Positions 22,615 to 35,149 of a stretch of DNA of 64,000 bases are shown here, in pieces. How positions within the stretch are numbered: position 1 is the stretch's first letter; every line of letters starts with the position of its first letter. Under the pieces are notes generated by a model. That model did not search any database, was not told the origin of the DNA, and was given only the letters and a program-made list of their open reading frames with translations. The stretch is taken from contig NC_091675.1 of assembly GCF_042453785.1 (NCBI RefSeq), positions 53,578,501 through 53,642,500 of the forward strand. The letters run 5' to 3'. Made by a program: the position numbers and the translations under genes. The stretch comes from Malus domestica. Taxonomy: Eukaryota; Streptophyta; Magnoliopsida; Rosales; Rosaceae.

Positions 22615-23758
22615 TTTCTTTTTTTTTCTGGGAAACCTTAACGGTACGAGATAAATTTTATTAATAATGAAAAAAAAAGTTACACCTAGTCAGGGGAGAC
22701 ATAAACCTTACCCCTTATAAATCAGAGATAACAAAAACAATACACAAAAAAGAAAGGGAGGACATAAACCATACCCTTCTAAAAACGAAAACAATAAAGA
22801 TACAAAGAAAATAAGGGGGACATGAAACCTAACCCCTCTAAAACGAAACATAAAGGTCTAAACCTGCAAAACAAGTTGAGCAACACCAAAAAGTTAGGAA
22901 AAAAAAAAGTGAGACAAATATGGATGCCAAGATGCACATTAATTTGAGAAGCGATAGCCAAGCAGGCCAACATAATCTGAAAACAATGCAGCAAGCAATT
23001 GTCATAGGAGAATCATGCCAAGTTAAAGTTGGAGAAGACAAGCCCATGTTAGCAAAATTGTCCGCAACAAAATTACCTTCCCGATATATGTGAGATGAGT
23101 AGAAAGTCATTTTTCGAATGCAGTCCAAACAAATAGATCATTACGTACGAAGATGCCATGGAGGATCAAAATCAAACAGTTGAAGAGCAGAAATAACACT
23201 AGAGCTGTCACTTTCCAACCAAAGACAATGTCAACCCAGCTGATATGCAAACTCTACACCAATAATAATTGCATATAATTATGCAAAAAAGAGAGTTGCA
23301 ATAACTAATCTATTGGTAGAAACCACCAAGAAAATGACCATGACAGTTCCTGAAAACTTCATATGTATTAAGTTTAATCCAAGGAAACCAAGGAGGAGAC
23401 CAAAGGATAGGAAGAATAGTAGGCGCCTTGCGAGAGATAGGTCGGATCCCCATCGAAGAGATGATTCGAGTGTCAAAACCCTAAAAGTAACCAGTAATAA
23501 ACTTTCCACCATGAACAATCGCATAATTGATAGACAAGCAGAGATGATGAAAATATAGTGGTCGACCTTAAAAAATAAACTTATTTCAAGCCTTCCAAAT
23601 AGCTGCAATAGTAGAAAGACTCGTAAAAATCCAAAGATTATGCAACTGTTGGGAAAAGTGCTTACGCGCATAGATATCCCCAAAAACATCCAAAGAATCT
23701 GAAAGAAGCAAAGAGGTACCAAAATGGCATGCTAACCACCTCCAAAGCTGCCTAGATA
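22615..23758 (-). mobile_element. 5'-truncated L1-type LINE with RNase H
   Basis: On the minus strand a decayed ORF contains the RNase H-like end of plant LINEs (SSHIYREGNFVADNFANMGL at about 23090-23035), followed by a 3' untranslated part and an A-rich tail (T-rich at 22607-22627 on the + strand). The flanks CAAGCATCTTGTTCTTTTTT (from 22598) and CAAACATCTCGTTCCTTTTT (from 23761) look like an aged target duplication of about 21 bp. Confidence 0.75.
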
Positions 23759-23779
23759 CCCAAACATCTCGTTCCTTTT

Positions 23780-24225
23780 TTCCCTTCCTAATAATTAGGA
23801 ATGAATATTGTCTACCATTAACAGAGGTGAATGATGAAAAAAAGTGATGAATTTTATTTTATTTTCAAGGCACAAGTAGTTATTATTTTCATCTACAGAA
23901 AGAATAAATGGAAAATTTTCAGATTGACCAAGATGAATTTAATTGATCTACAAATAAATCTTTCGATTTGAGGACTACTCATTCCTAAAAAAGGACACGT
24001 ATTTCATAAAACTGATTAAATAGATCAATTATTGCAACCACATGCTTTTGACTGACTTACAAATTTTTCCATAACGACTTTGTCTACTGTCTTTGTAGGA
24101 CCGGATGTAGAAAATGAAACAATTACCCTAATATAAACAAGGAAGAAAATGAAAGATTTAGCTCTGAGTACTTATCGAATAGACATTAAGATACTGCCAA
24201 TCCTCAGACCGCAGCCTATCATCAT
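23780..24225. other. Intergenic with receptor-gene upstream-like segment
   Basis: Around 24072-24120 the sequence CTTTGTCTACTGTCTTTGT...GGATGTAGAAAA resembles 27081-27125 and the segment about 160 bp upstream of the receptor-like pseudogene (40288-40322). Otherwise nothing recognised. Confidence 0.5.
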
Positions 24226-24332
24226 TTGAACACTTGTTCAAATTTACAATTCTTTAGATTATTAATGGTATTTTATTATGAACACTTGTTCAAATTTACA
24301 ATTACAATTATTTAGATTATTAATGGTATTTT
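24226..24332. repeat. Short tandem duplication at the solo-LTR target
   Basis: The phrase AACACTTGTTCAAATTTACA followed by TTTAGATTATTAATGGTATTTT occurs twice here and once more after the solo LTR (26952-27002). The LTR therefore landed inside a pre-existing tandem array. Confidence 0.75.
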
Positions 24333-26942
24333 TGTGACAGCCCGTCCCTAATTTTAAGAATTTTTAAAATTTTAATAAAGGATTTTACAAAAATGCCCTT
24401 TGAGGCACGCATATCATTCGAGGTTAATCGTTGTGTCGTGCCATCTAAGATTTGTTTTCTTGACATATCCTCGTAGTACTCGTCGTTACAGACGCGTGGG
24501 CGCAGACGGTTCGTGATTTGAAGTTATATCGAAGAAGTTATTAACGTTTGAAATTTGGGATTTTAAGGAATTACAATTTTAGTAAAATATAGAAATTCTT
24601 TTATGAAAATGGACGGCCCAGATTTAATGGAATTTGAAATGGATGGCTGAGATGAGGGAAAGGTTTTTGGTGTGTGTATGTGTATGAGAAGAAGAACAAG
24701 AAAACAGAAAAAGAAGAAGAGGGATTGGGCAAAGCTGCCCAATCGGAGAAGAAGGAGGAGAGGCGAATCAGAAGAAGAGAGAGGGAAAAACTGACCAACC
24801 AGAGGAGGGAAAGGAGGAAAGGAGAGAGGGCGAGAAGCGGAGGAGAGAAGGAAGAAATGGGTTTTCCCCAACCCGTATACCCGCGCGACCCGTGCTTCCA
24901 ATCGGCGGGTTTTCGTCGTTTTCATCCAATTTTCCAACGAATTGAATCAAGGTACCACTTCCAATCAACATCTAGGCCTTCCCTCTTCACGTTTCACCCC
25001 AAGAATCATTGAATTGCATGGTGATTTCGCGAAGAACACCCACACGGGTGCCGCGACCTTTTTCTTTAAATTCATCAAATTTTGAAATTTTTTCTTTCAA
25101 TTACTAACACCATTAGCATTCCTTTAGGACCTAGAACAAAGCCCAAGAGGTAGTTGAGGCGTTGGAACAATTTTGAAGGTCGAATTGGAAACACCCAATT
25201 CTAGGGTTCTTCACGGTTTTGGTGAAATTGAAGAACTTCCAGGCCAAATTGGCCTTGGCCACAGGTATGAAAGTTGTTCTCCTCATTGAGATCTTCAAAT
25301 CTGAAAATTTTGGTAATTTTTGGAAATAGTTGAATTTTCCGGCGAGCCGGGGCGGCCACTCGCGGTGGCCCACGCGGCGGCGCGTGGCCAATGGCCCGCC
25401 AATGTCATTATTAGCCTGTGTTTGAGGTTCTAGGTTCAGTTTTGATAATTGATAGACGTAAATTGAATAATTGAACCTAAGTTGGTTATGATTCGTGGTT
25501 AGGTGAAAATGTGAATTGACGATCCGACCGTTGGATCGTCATCAAACTTTGATACGTTGTAATACGTAATATTTGAGGATTATAGGAACTTACGGATTGG
25601 GAATCCGATTTACGGATCTTCCGGAATTGAAGTTGTAAGTTCATAAAATAGAATGTTAACCGTCACTTAGTTTTGGAAATTGACGGAGATCCGACCGTTG
25701 GATGGTAATGAAATTTTAGGATGTTGTCCTAGAGGTATATTGTGGACCTCTGGAAGTTACGGATTTGAAATCTGAGTTGCAGATCATCCGGATCGAACTA
25801 CGTAGTGACGTGTCTTATATAAGTTATGTATTCGATCGGCAGGATTTCTGAGGTTGGATTTGATTATTGTTCTAGGCACTGATCGTCACAACGCCTTGAT
25901 GTACGGTGCTAGGGAGTTGTTGGGCGAACTCCAGGTGAGTGGGCAGTTTTGATTTCGTATTACCTATATACAACTGTTTTTCCCAGAAAATACGCTTTTA
26001 TGAAAGTTATGATTTCAATTGCCATGCATGCAATCGTTGAGATAATTAGTTTGATAAATGATGCATATATATATGAATTGATGCGGTGGACGTACATGTG
26101 AGTTTTATTAATATGCAGATGATTTATTTTATATGAATTGCATTGAAAAGCTCATAACCTGCACCTAGGTGATAGTGCTTATATTATTATTCACCACACC
26201 GCACGCTCGTCTTGGATCCAAGTAGGTGGATGTCGTACAGACCATGTGAGGGTTCCGACATGCCAGTCGTACAGACCATTAGAGGGGTTCCGACTGGTAG
26301 GTGACCTTAGATATGCGCGCTGATGATTGATGTGAGAAGCACTAGAGCGTATTTATACACCTGTCATCGTACAGATTACCTTATGTAGTTCCGAGTGACG
26401 TGCAGAGTTAGACCGTACAGGTCACCGAGGTGACTCCGGTTGGATTAGATGTTAAGCTTTAGAATCAGCCGTACATGACCACTGTAGGGTCTCCATTCAC
26501 CTGATTGATATGGATGCATTCTGATTATGTTTTCGACACTTGGCATGGCATATTTTTCTGAAAAGTGTTAAAGGATTGTGATTTGAGATTTTTGCTTATA
26601 TATATGCTTATATATATATATGTTTATATGCTATTTTCTGGGAAAGTATACAGGTTTTACGGCGAGGGGTTAGAAATGTTTTAAATGAAAAGTTTTCGAA
26701 AAACTTTGTTTTACTGACCCACTCAATTTTATTTTGCGCCCCTCCAGGTCCTAGATAGCAGAGCTTTGGTGGCCACGAGGAATCTAACGGTGTTCTGACA
26801 GAATTCACAAAAGTAGGACTCATCATCGGGTGGGTCATCTTAGTAATTGTAATTTTTTTTTTAAAAGCTTCCGAACTGTGTAAATGGTTACGTCACTCTC
26901 ACGTGACGGCCAGCACGCCCTCCTTCGGGACGGGGTGTGTCA
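24333..26942. mobile_element. Solo LTR, 2.6 kb (probably Ty3/gypsy chromovirus)
   Basis: The element starts TGTGACAGCCCGTCCC and ends GGGACGGGGTGTGTCA, with the perfect 5-bp duplication ATTTT (24328-24332 and 26943-26947). There is no internal coding region, so it is a solo LTR left by recombination. Internal phrases such as GTCGTACAGACCAT and GTTCCGAC repeat near 26230-26460. Similar LTRs in Rosaceae belong to Tekay/Del-type elements, but the family call is from memory of the terminal motif and not proven here. Confidence 0.8.
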
Positions 26943-27300
26943 ATTTTATTATGAACACTTGTTCAAATTTACAATTCTTTAGATTATTAATGGTATTTTA
27001 TTATATAATTCCAAAGGTTGAGCAAAGACTTCTCCTCCAATTTTGTCTTATTCCTGCTGATTGACTTATAAATTTTCCACAACAACTTTGTCTATCGTCT
27101 TTGTGGGGGATGGATGTAGAAAAAGGAAGCTCTTTTCATAAAATTCCAAGGTTGAGCAAAAGACTTCTCCTCCAATCATATGTTTCTTTGGAAGAAGAAG
27201 AAGAATAAAAAAAAAAATCATCTTAAGACAAAAATGGAAATAAGATCAGCCCTAGAATATTATGCAATATTAATGTTGAGCTGTCAATTATTATGAATCG
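26943..27300. other. Intergenic with receptor-gene upstream-like segment
   Basis: 27081-27125 repeats the ACTTTGTCTA...GGATGTAGAAAA segment found upstream of the receptor-like pseudogene. The Tat element integrated at its right edge. Confidence 0.5.
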
Positions 27301-27812
27301 TGTTTGTACCATACTTGACCAATCCCGAAACTACCGAGCACCGGCCAACGCTATACTGTCAAGGACCCAGAAGAGTTCCCCTCCGACCAGGAGGCCAATC
27401 ACTACTCGACACGTGTCAAGATTAGAAGCCAATCAGAGCGCAGCACGTGTCGACATCAAGAACCAATCACAACATGACACATGTCAATGTGACAAAGCTA
27501 CAAGTTTTTCTATAAATAGGGGTCATTCCCCCACAATATTGCCTAATGCCATTTGTGTTAAATCATTCACAAGAACTCACTAAATTGAGAGCTTGATCCT
27601 TTGTACTTGTGTAAGCCCTTCACTACTAATAAGAACTCCTCTACTCCGTGGACGTAGCCAATCTGGGTGAACCACGTACATCCTGTATTTGCTTCTCTGT
27701 CTCTATTCATTTACGTACTTATCCTCACTAGTGACCGAAGCAACCAAGCGAAGGTCACAAAACCTGACACTTTCTGTTGTACCAAAGTCTTCGCAGATTT
27801 TGTGCATCAACA
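27301..27812 (+). repeat. Tat 5' LTR
   Basis: 512 bp, TGTTTGTACC to GCATCAACA, and by eye identical to 39328-39839. A TATA box TATAAATAGG is at 27511-27520, so transcription should begin near 27540. The downstream half (R-U5) contains the region where the composite insertion's LTR piece ends. Confidence 0.95.
27511..27520 (+). promoter_or_regulatory. LTR TATA box
   Basis: TATAAATAGG at position 211 of the LTR, with the same sequence at 39538-39547 in the 3' LTR. Confidence 0.75.
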
Positions 27813-27814
27813 TT

Positions 27815-27832
27815 TGGCGCCGTCTGTGGGAA
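27815..27832 (+). other. Primer-binding site
   Basis: TGGCGCCGTCTGTGGGAA begins two bases after the LTR. Plant gypsy elements of this group use a TGGCGCCGT-type site. The first nine bases fit the 3' end complement of tRNA-Asp; the rest is a weaker fit, so the primer identity is uncertain. Confidence 0.7.
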
Positions 27833-27919
27833 ACGACACTTATTCCTACTCTCTTCAGCTGTGTCAAGCTGGTTTCTATCATTCGTACACTTTCTTTTGA
27901 CCAGGCATCCCTCTCCAAC

Positions 27920-30900
27920 ATGGGAAGCGAAGGAAGTCACAGCACACAGAATGACACCCCCCTTGCACATAGTGCGAAACAACGAAAGAAGGAAGGAAAA
28001 CGAGTTATTCTTCAAGCTAAAGTCGATGAGTTGGAAGCTCAGAACAACAAGATAGCAATGAGGAATGAGGTCCTCCAGGAGCAATATGAGAAGCTCTTCG
28101 AGACATTCCACGAAGCTAGGCAAGCTCAGACACGCGAGCTTGTTGCCCCCGTGGAAGTCAACCATCAACTGGGTGCCCTCCAACATGGAGGGTCACATGC
28201 ATTCGACATAGATATCCCTGATAGGGAACAGATTACCCCTCGACTTGATAATCAACATAAGGCTTCTCTTAACCCAGTTGCTTCGACCCGAACCATGAGA
28301 AGTGGAGGGAGACACCTCTTTGCTGAAGGGGCAGAAGGATCGAAAGCCGTCTTTCGCGATTGTCGGGATTTCCTGAAGCAACGTCGAGAGAATTCCATCC
28401 ATATAAGCTCAAAGATTAATGACCCAAGGATTTCTGAGAGACTCGGTCCCCTGCCACGGCCCAAGCCGGCCACCAATTTGGGGAAGGGGCAACAAGTCCC
28501 AAAGAGACATGAGGGTACAGGGGACTCAGAGGTGTTCCGACAGACATACCCTGGAAGCCAGTACAGCGAGTCCAGGGAAAAATCACATGCCCTTGATCAA
28601 ACCTTCCTAATTCCAAGAGGAGATGGAGATTTACGAAAGAAAGCTCCAGTGACACATAACTCCGCTCAGGACCCCCTTGTCCTACAACTTCTTGAGGAAG
28701 TAAACAAGTTGAAGGCTGAACGTCAGGCTGAAATACCTGACTGGAACCAACCCAGGCCTGGCCCTCTTACAAGGAGGATCCTCAACACCCCCCTTCAAGC
28801 AAAGACAAAGCAAAAGCTTGGCTTGCAACTTTATACTGGAAAAGAGGACCCGATTGAGCACCTTAACCTCTTTGAGTCCACCATGGCATACCGGATGCAC
28901 ACCGACGAAGAGCGATGTCTTCTCTTCCCCTCCACCCTCTCTGGTGGAGCTCTAAATTGGTATTGTCGTCTTACACCTGAGACGGTAGACTCATTTGAGG
29001 AATTGAGGAAACTATTTGTTTCCCAACACATTTTCCAAACCGATCGCTTGCACTCTGCAGATGACTTGTACACTATCCGCCAGAAGCCAGACGAGTCATT
29101 ACGTATGTATGCTGGCCGCTTCAGCCATGAATACTCCCGGTGTGCCGAGGCAGATGACAAGACTGCCCTCAAAGCCTTCACGGCAGGCCTACGTGATTGT
29201 TTCTTTAAATACATGATCAATGCCAATACTTGGAAGACTTACTCTGAGGTGATGGCGCAGGCTTATAACCATGCCTCCGCCGAGGCAAAGACATATCAGG
29301 AGAAACCCCCTACAACCATCCTTTATCAACAAGTGGGAGGTGGAAGCCAGACTCACCTAAATGAGAAGACCTCGACTTCCCAAACAGCAGTGGCACCTCC
29401 CCATGCCTTGCATAATGCTTCACCGAATCAACAGACATATCAATTTCAAGGCAAGAGGAAGGATTTCCATCCTCACCACTCTCCTTTCAGTAAAAAGAGT
29501 AAGGGACACTATCCCGATAACCAAGGGTATCGCCACAATAACGCTCGCCCCCAGGCAGTCAATGCAGTGGGTCAAACCCGCGTCAAGATACCCCCTACCC
29601 CAAGGTATGAGACATACACGCCCTTGAATGCCACATGCGCGGCCATTTACCCCAGCATAGCTCACCTGATACCAAAGCCAAAGCCGAGGCACCCAGATTA
29701 CACGCCCCCGAATAACGCGGGCATGTTTTGTTGCTACCATGAGCATAACGGCCATGATAGCGAGAAATGTATCATCCTCCGTGATCGTATTGAAGCTTTG
29801 GCACGAGAAGGAAAAATTGATCAATTCCTCCTTCACCCTCAAAGGGATAACCGTAACCAACGCCAGGTGAATGTCATATATTCCATAAGTGGCGGCACAC
29901 CCATATCTGAATCTTCCAATAGGGCCATGAAAAACAGTGAACGAATTCTGAGGCCTGGTCACCAAGTGTTTCACGTGGAAGACATCAGGGGAGGGAAGTA
30001 TCAAAAGCCTAACTGGGATCCGATATGTTTCTACCCTGAGGAAGAAAGAGGCATCATCTACCCTCATAACGACCCATTGATCGTGGAGGCTCACATAGCC
30101 AACTTTGATGTTCGACGAATCCTCGTAGACACAGGGGCTTCGGTCAATATCATGTTTGCCGAAGCTTTCAGGGCACTCAGTGTAGCTGAACACTTGCTCG
30201 ATCGCTCGATTTCTCCTCTGATAAGCTTCTCCGGTGATATCGTGCAACCCTTAGGGAGCATACATTTACCCTTTACTATTGGTACAGGCCCTTACACGGC
30301 TACCATTACCACTAACTTCCTAGTGGTTGACTGCCCAACGGCATACAATGTCATCTTTGGGCGCACAGGCATCAATGATCTCAAGGCTATGGTATCCACG
30401 CATATGCTGTTGATGAAATTTCCAACCCCCCATGGCAACGGCTACATCAGAGGAGATCAGCTTAGTGCACGATCATGTTACAACACTTCAGTTAAGCAAC
30501 AACACTTGCCCGGACCCAAGGAAACCCTGTATGTACATGACCAAGTCACAAAGACCAGCCTAGATGAAGCGAACTTGGATCTTCCTGATAGCAACAATCA
30601 ACCCGATGATCCTCGAGATGACTCTTTCACCCAGCAAGCCCAACCTGCTGAAGAGTTGGAGAAGGTACCTATCTCAAGAGATTATCCAGATCGCATGGTG
30701 AAGATTGGCACCACATTGTCACCACCCCTTCGGTTAGCATTGATATCTTTTTTGAAAGAGAACACTGAAGTCTTCGCCTGGTCATACGAGGACATGCCAG
30801 GCATCTCTCCCGATGTCATCTGTCATCGTTTGAGTATTGACCCCAAGATCAAGCCAGTGAGACAGAAGCGAAGATCTTATGACGCTGAACGATACGAGGC

Positions 30901-33900
30901 AATGAAAGCAGAAGTTGAAAAACTCAAAGGCATAGGCTTTGTCCGCGAAGTCAATTACCCGACATGGGTAGCAAATGTGGTCCTTGTTAAGAAAAATCCG
31001 ACCAAAGAAAGTCTTTTGCTTCAAAAGGTCTTGTGGAGAATGTGTGTTGACTACACCGACCTAAACAAAGGGTGTCCGAAAGATAACTTCCCTCTTCCTC
31101 TTATTGACAGACTTATAGACTCTACGGCCGGGTGTGAACTCCTGAGCTTTATGGATGCTTACTCAGGATACAACCAAATCCTCATGAACCCTTCGGATCA
31201 AGAACACACAGCCTTCACTACCGACAGAGGACTATACTGCTATAAAGTCATGCCTTTCGGCCTAAAGAATGCAGGAGCGACTTATTAGAGACTAGTCAAC
31301 TCAATGTTCGCCGAGCAGATTGGGAAGAGCATGGAAGTTTACGTTGATGATATGTTAGTCAAGAGCAAACATGCTGACCAACACATCACCAACCTATCTG
31401 AAACTTTCACTATTTTGAAGAGGTATCGAATGAGGTTAAACCCCAACAAATGTGCCTTCGGCGTAGGCTCTGGCAAATTCTTAGGTTTCATGATTAGCCA
31501 ACGAGGCATTGAAGCTAATCCCGAGAAGATCAAAGCAATCCTCGACATGAAGGAACCGGTAACTTCAAAGGACATCCAGAGCCTTACTGGCAAGGTGGCA
31601 GCCTTAACTAGGTTCATTTCTAAGGCCACAGACAAATGTGCTCCCTTTTTTAAAGCACTTAAGGGAAGTAGGAAGTACATTACATGGACTGATGAATGTG
31701 CCGAGGCATTCAAAAACCTCAAGGAGTACATGAGTAAAGCCCCTCTACTCTCCAAGCCCGAGGTAGGAGACATTCTCATTATCTACCTATCGGTATCAGC
31801 TTCAGCCGTAAGTTCCGTTCTCATTCGAAAGGATGGGAATATTGAGCGACCTGTCTACTACGCTAGCAAAGCCTTACAAGATGCGGAGACACGGTACTCT
31901 AACATTGAGAAATTGGCTCTGGCATTGGTCATGTCTGCTCGAAAACTCCGCCCTTACTTCCAAGCGCACTCCATCATCGTGCTTACCAATTATCCTCTTC
32001 GACAGATACTCCAAAGTCCTGACACTTCAGGGCGAATGATCAAATGGGCAATAGCGTTGGGTGAGTTTGACATCTCCTACCAACCAAAGCCAGCTGAGAA
32101 GGGCCAAGCAGTGGCAGACTTCATTGCCGACTTCACATATCCGGTTGACATTGCTTCTACACCTGAAGCAGTGGCTTCATTACCCCCGGAAGCTCAGAAG
32201 ATAGAACCAACAACCCCAGCATGGAGTCTGTATGTTGATGGCTCATCCAACCAACAGGGCTGTGGAGCGGGACTAGTCTTGACTACACCCGACAAAGTAG
32301 CAATGGAGTATGCTTTTCGTTTCAAATTCAAGGCATCAAATAATGAGGCCGAGTATGAAGCCCTTCTAGCAGGATTACGTTTGGCCAAACACCTCGGGGT
32401 TAAACAAATTGATATTTTCAGTGACTCCCAATTGGTGGTCAACCAGGTTACCAACAACTTTGATGCTAAGGACAGCTCCATGGCAGCATATCTTGCGCAA
32501 ACACAACTTTTGCTCAAGCACTTCCACTACCAGATCACCCAAGTTCCGCGAGCGGCAAACAGTCATGCAGACGCCCTGGCTCGCCTCGCCTCGGCTGTGG
32601 AAGACAAGATTGGAAGAAAAATTCATGTCGAACTGTTGGCAACACCAAGCACCATGGCCGCAGAAGTATGCAACTTACAACAGGGGGATAGTTGGATCAC
32701 CCCGATCTATAATTTCCTTGCTCATGGCACCCTCCCAAATGATAAAGTCCAGGCTAAGCAAATTCGATACAAGTCTACCCGCTACCTGATCATCAATGAT
32801 CAACTCTATAAGCGAGGTTTTAGCCTGCCATACTTAAGGTGTCTTACGCCTGCCGAGGCGGAAATCGTCCTTCGGGAAATACATGAGGGAGTCTGTGGAG
32901 ATCATGCTGGATCTCGGTCCCTAGCACACAAGACTTTTCGCCAAGGATATTACTGGCCAACACTCCACCAGGATGCCATCAAAGTATCCCGCTCATGTGA
33001 CAAATGTCAACGATATGCAACTATTCCTCATTCCCCTCCAGAGCCTCTTACTCCTATGATCAGCCCTTGGCCCTTCGCCCAGTGGGGACTTGATTTGATC
33101 GGCCTAATGCCGGCAGGCAAGGGCAAAGTCTGTTACGCAGTCGTTGCAGTGGACTACTTCACAAAGTGGGCCGAAGTAGAACCCTTGGCAACCATTACTG
33201 AGGCAAAGATAGAAGACTTCGTGTGGAAGAACATCCTTTGTAGATTCGGCATTCCCAATGCGATAGTCACTGACAATGGGCGACAGTTTGACAACAAGAA
33301 GTTCAGGTTGTTCTGCTCTAAGTTCAACATCAACTTATGCTTTGCCTCTCCAGCTCATCCCCAGTCTAATGGACAAGTTGAGGCCATCAACAAAATAATC
33401 AAGCGCACTTTGAAAACCATCTTGGACAAAGCTAAAGGCTGTTGGCCAGAATTTGTACCCCAAGTTCTTTGGTCATATCGCACTTCATATCGGACTTCAA
33501 CAGGAGAAACTCCATTCTCACTTGCCTTTGGCACAGAGGCGGTTGTCCCTGTTGAGCTCGAGCAAGCAACATTCCGAGTCTAGAACTACATTCAAAGTGA
33601 AAATGACAAACAACTCACCCTCAACTTGGATTTAGTCGAGGAACACAGAAACCAAGCTCACTTGAGGAATGTCGCCTACAAGCAGCGCATCTCCAACTAT
33701 TATGACTCTAGGGTCAAGCCTCGTTCTTTCAAAATAGGAGACTGGGTCTTAAAGAAAAGATTACTCTGCGACAGAGTCCCGAGTGAAGGCACACTTAGTC
33801 CAAACTGGGATGGACCGTATGAAGTCATTGGCATCAGTCGCCCTGGCTCTTACACACTTAGAAGCTCCGATGGCAAGACCCTTGGCCATCCATGGAACGC

Positions 33901-33928
33901 TGATCACTTGAAGTACTACTACAAATAG
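27920..33928 (+). pseudogene. Tat gag-pol polyprotein, interrupted by two TAG codons
   Basis: A single frame starts at ATG 27920 (MGSEGSHSTQ) and runs to 33928, broken by TAG at 31286-31288 and 33581-33583. In order: N-terminal coiled coil; gag domain near 28820-29250; CX2H-type zinc knuckle near 29726-29770; aspartic protease with VDTGAS near 30125; reverse transcriptase with CVDYTDLNKGCPKDNFPLPL near 31040 and YVDD near 31340; RNase H near 31760-32060; second RNase H near 32215-32590 (YVDGSSNQQGCGAGLVL); integrase with HHCC zinc domain near 32900-33020 and D, D, E residues near 33088, 33270 and 33370. The first stop lies at a position that is normally glutamine in the ATYQRLVN motif, before YVDD, so no active reverse transcriptase can be made without read-through. 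There is no chromodomain. Confidence 0.92.
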
Positions 33929-34625
33929 ACTCACGATGTACAAGTGTTGAGCTATAGCCGTTCGGCATCCTATGTAATGAAGGTCATTTGGCAATGAATT
34001 CAATAAAGAGGTAATTTAGCCAACTCAGCCCTCACTCTTTTACATTTATAGCAAGCGATGCCGGAACCCTTCTCAATCAGAAAGCAATCCGTCTTCCACA
34101 GTCACTACAAAACAAGCAAATGAAGACCGTGTCAAGCGCCAAAAAAAAAAAAAAAAAAAACTTCACCCGAAAAGCTTCATCCAAAAAACTTCACCCGAAA
34201 AGCTTCACCTCCAAAGCTTCACCCACAAAGCTTCACCTAAAAAGCTTCACCCACAAAGCTTCACCCAAAAAAAAAACTTCACCCGAATAGCTTCACTTAA
34301 AAAAGCTTCACCTACAAAGCTTCACCTAAAAAATCTTCACCTAGAAAGCTCCCTCTACATACTTTCATCTACAAAGCTTCACCATCAAAGCTTCACCTCG
34401 AAAGCTTCATCTACAAAGCTTCATCTACAAAGCTTCACCATCAAAGCTTCACCTAGAAAGCTTCATCTACAAAGCTTCATCTACAAAGCTTCACCATCAA
34501 AGCTTTACCCAGAAAGCTTCATCTACAAAGCTTCACCATCAAAGCTTCACCTCGAAAGCTTCATCTACAAAGCTTCAACACCAAAGCTTTACCTACAAAG
34601 CTTCAACACAAAACCTTGCTCCAAA
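33929..34625 (+). repeat. AAGCTTCACC minisatellite in Tat 3' region
   Basis: After a poly(A) run (34141-34160), about 450 bp consist of 11-14-bp units of the type AAAGCTTCACC / AAAGCTTCATCTAC (34160-34620), more regular to the right where pairs form about 25-38-bp higher units. Each unit holds a HindIII-like AAGCTT. No coding sense. Confidence 0.9.
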
Positions 34626-35149
34626 TAAACAAATTTTGTTCACAAAACCCAAGATGCCCTTGAACTTGTACAAAAACACTTGGGTAAACATAAACATTTT
34701 TTGTTTTACACCCACAAGGGCCCAAAATTTTCCTTCTTATTTATTCATTTATATATGTTCCCAAACATATTATAATAGATCCAACAACAAGCCAAAGTCC
34801 CAAGTTTCATAATGGACAAAAGTACAAGCAATTCATCAATAATGAAGGTGCTACAAAAATTGGAATCTGCCCCAAAATAGAAATCCAACCCAAGAGACTT
34901 TTTCTTTCTCTCCCTCTTCCGCCTCCTTTCATCTATCAAATTTCTGCAACCTCTGCTCTTCTCCAATGGAGCTGAATTTTGGACACCCTATAGTTTTTGA
35001 GCATATGAACAACTTTCAAGAAGGAATCGTTTCTGTTTGAGCGACGGAAATTAAAGTGTTGAAGCTCCAAACATGATAGTCGGCTTCTTGCAGATTTCGA
35101 AGCTGTTGTGATGTTTCGAAGATCTGGAAATATTTAACCGTTAGTTCAT
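34626..35149. other. Unique 3' spacer of the Tat element
   Basis: Non-coding sequence between two repeat arrays. No domain recognised in short ORFs. Confidence 0.5.

Noticed and set aside
23279..23722. 147-codon hydrophobic ORF on the minus strand
   Set aside because: It is part of the decayed LINE, whose RNase H remnant follows in the same direction; the apparent membrane character comes from T-rich sequence.
29420..30247. 275-codon ORF antisense to gag-pol
   Set aside because: It mirrors the coding strand of the protease region and has no sign of independent constraint, unlike the antisense ORF at 36542-37222.
31286..31288. Programmed stop-codon read-through in pol
   Set aside because: Read-through sites in retroelements lie between gag and pol, not in the middle of reverse transcriptase; a nonsense mutation is simpler, though shared occurrence in other copies would reopen this.
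34160..34620. Regular short repeats that could look like a CRISPR array
   Set aside because: Units are contiguous and imperfect with no constant-length spacers, inside a plant retrotransposon.
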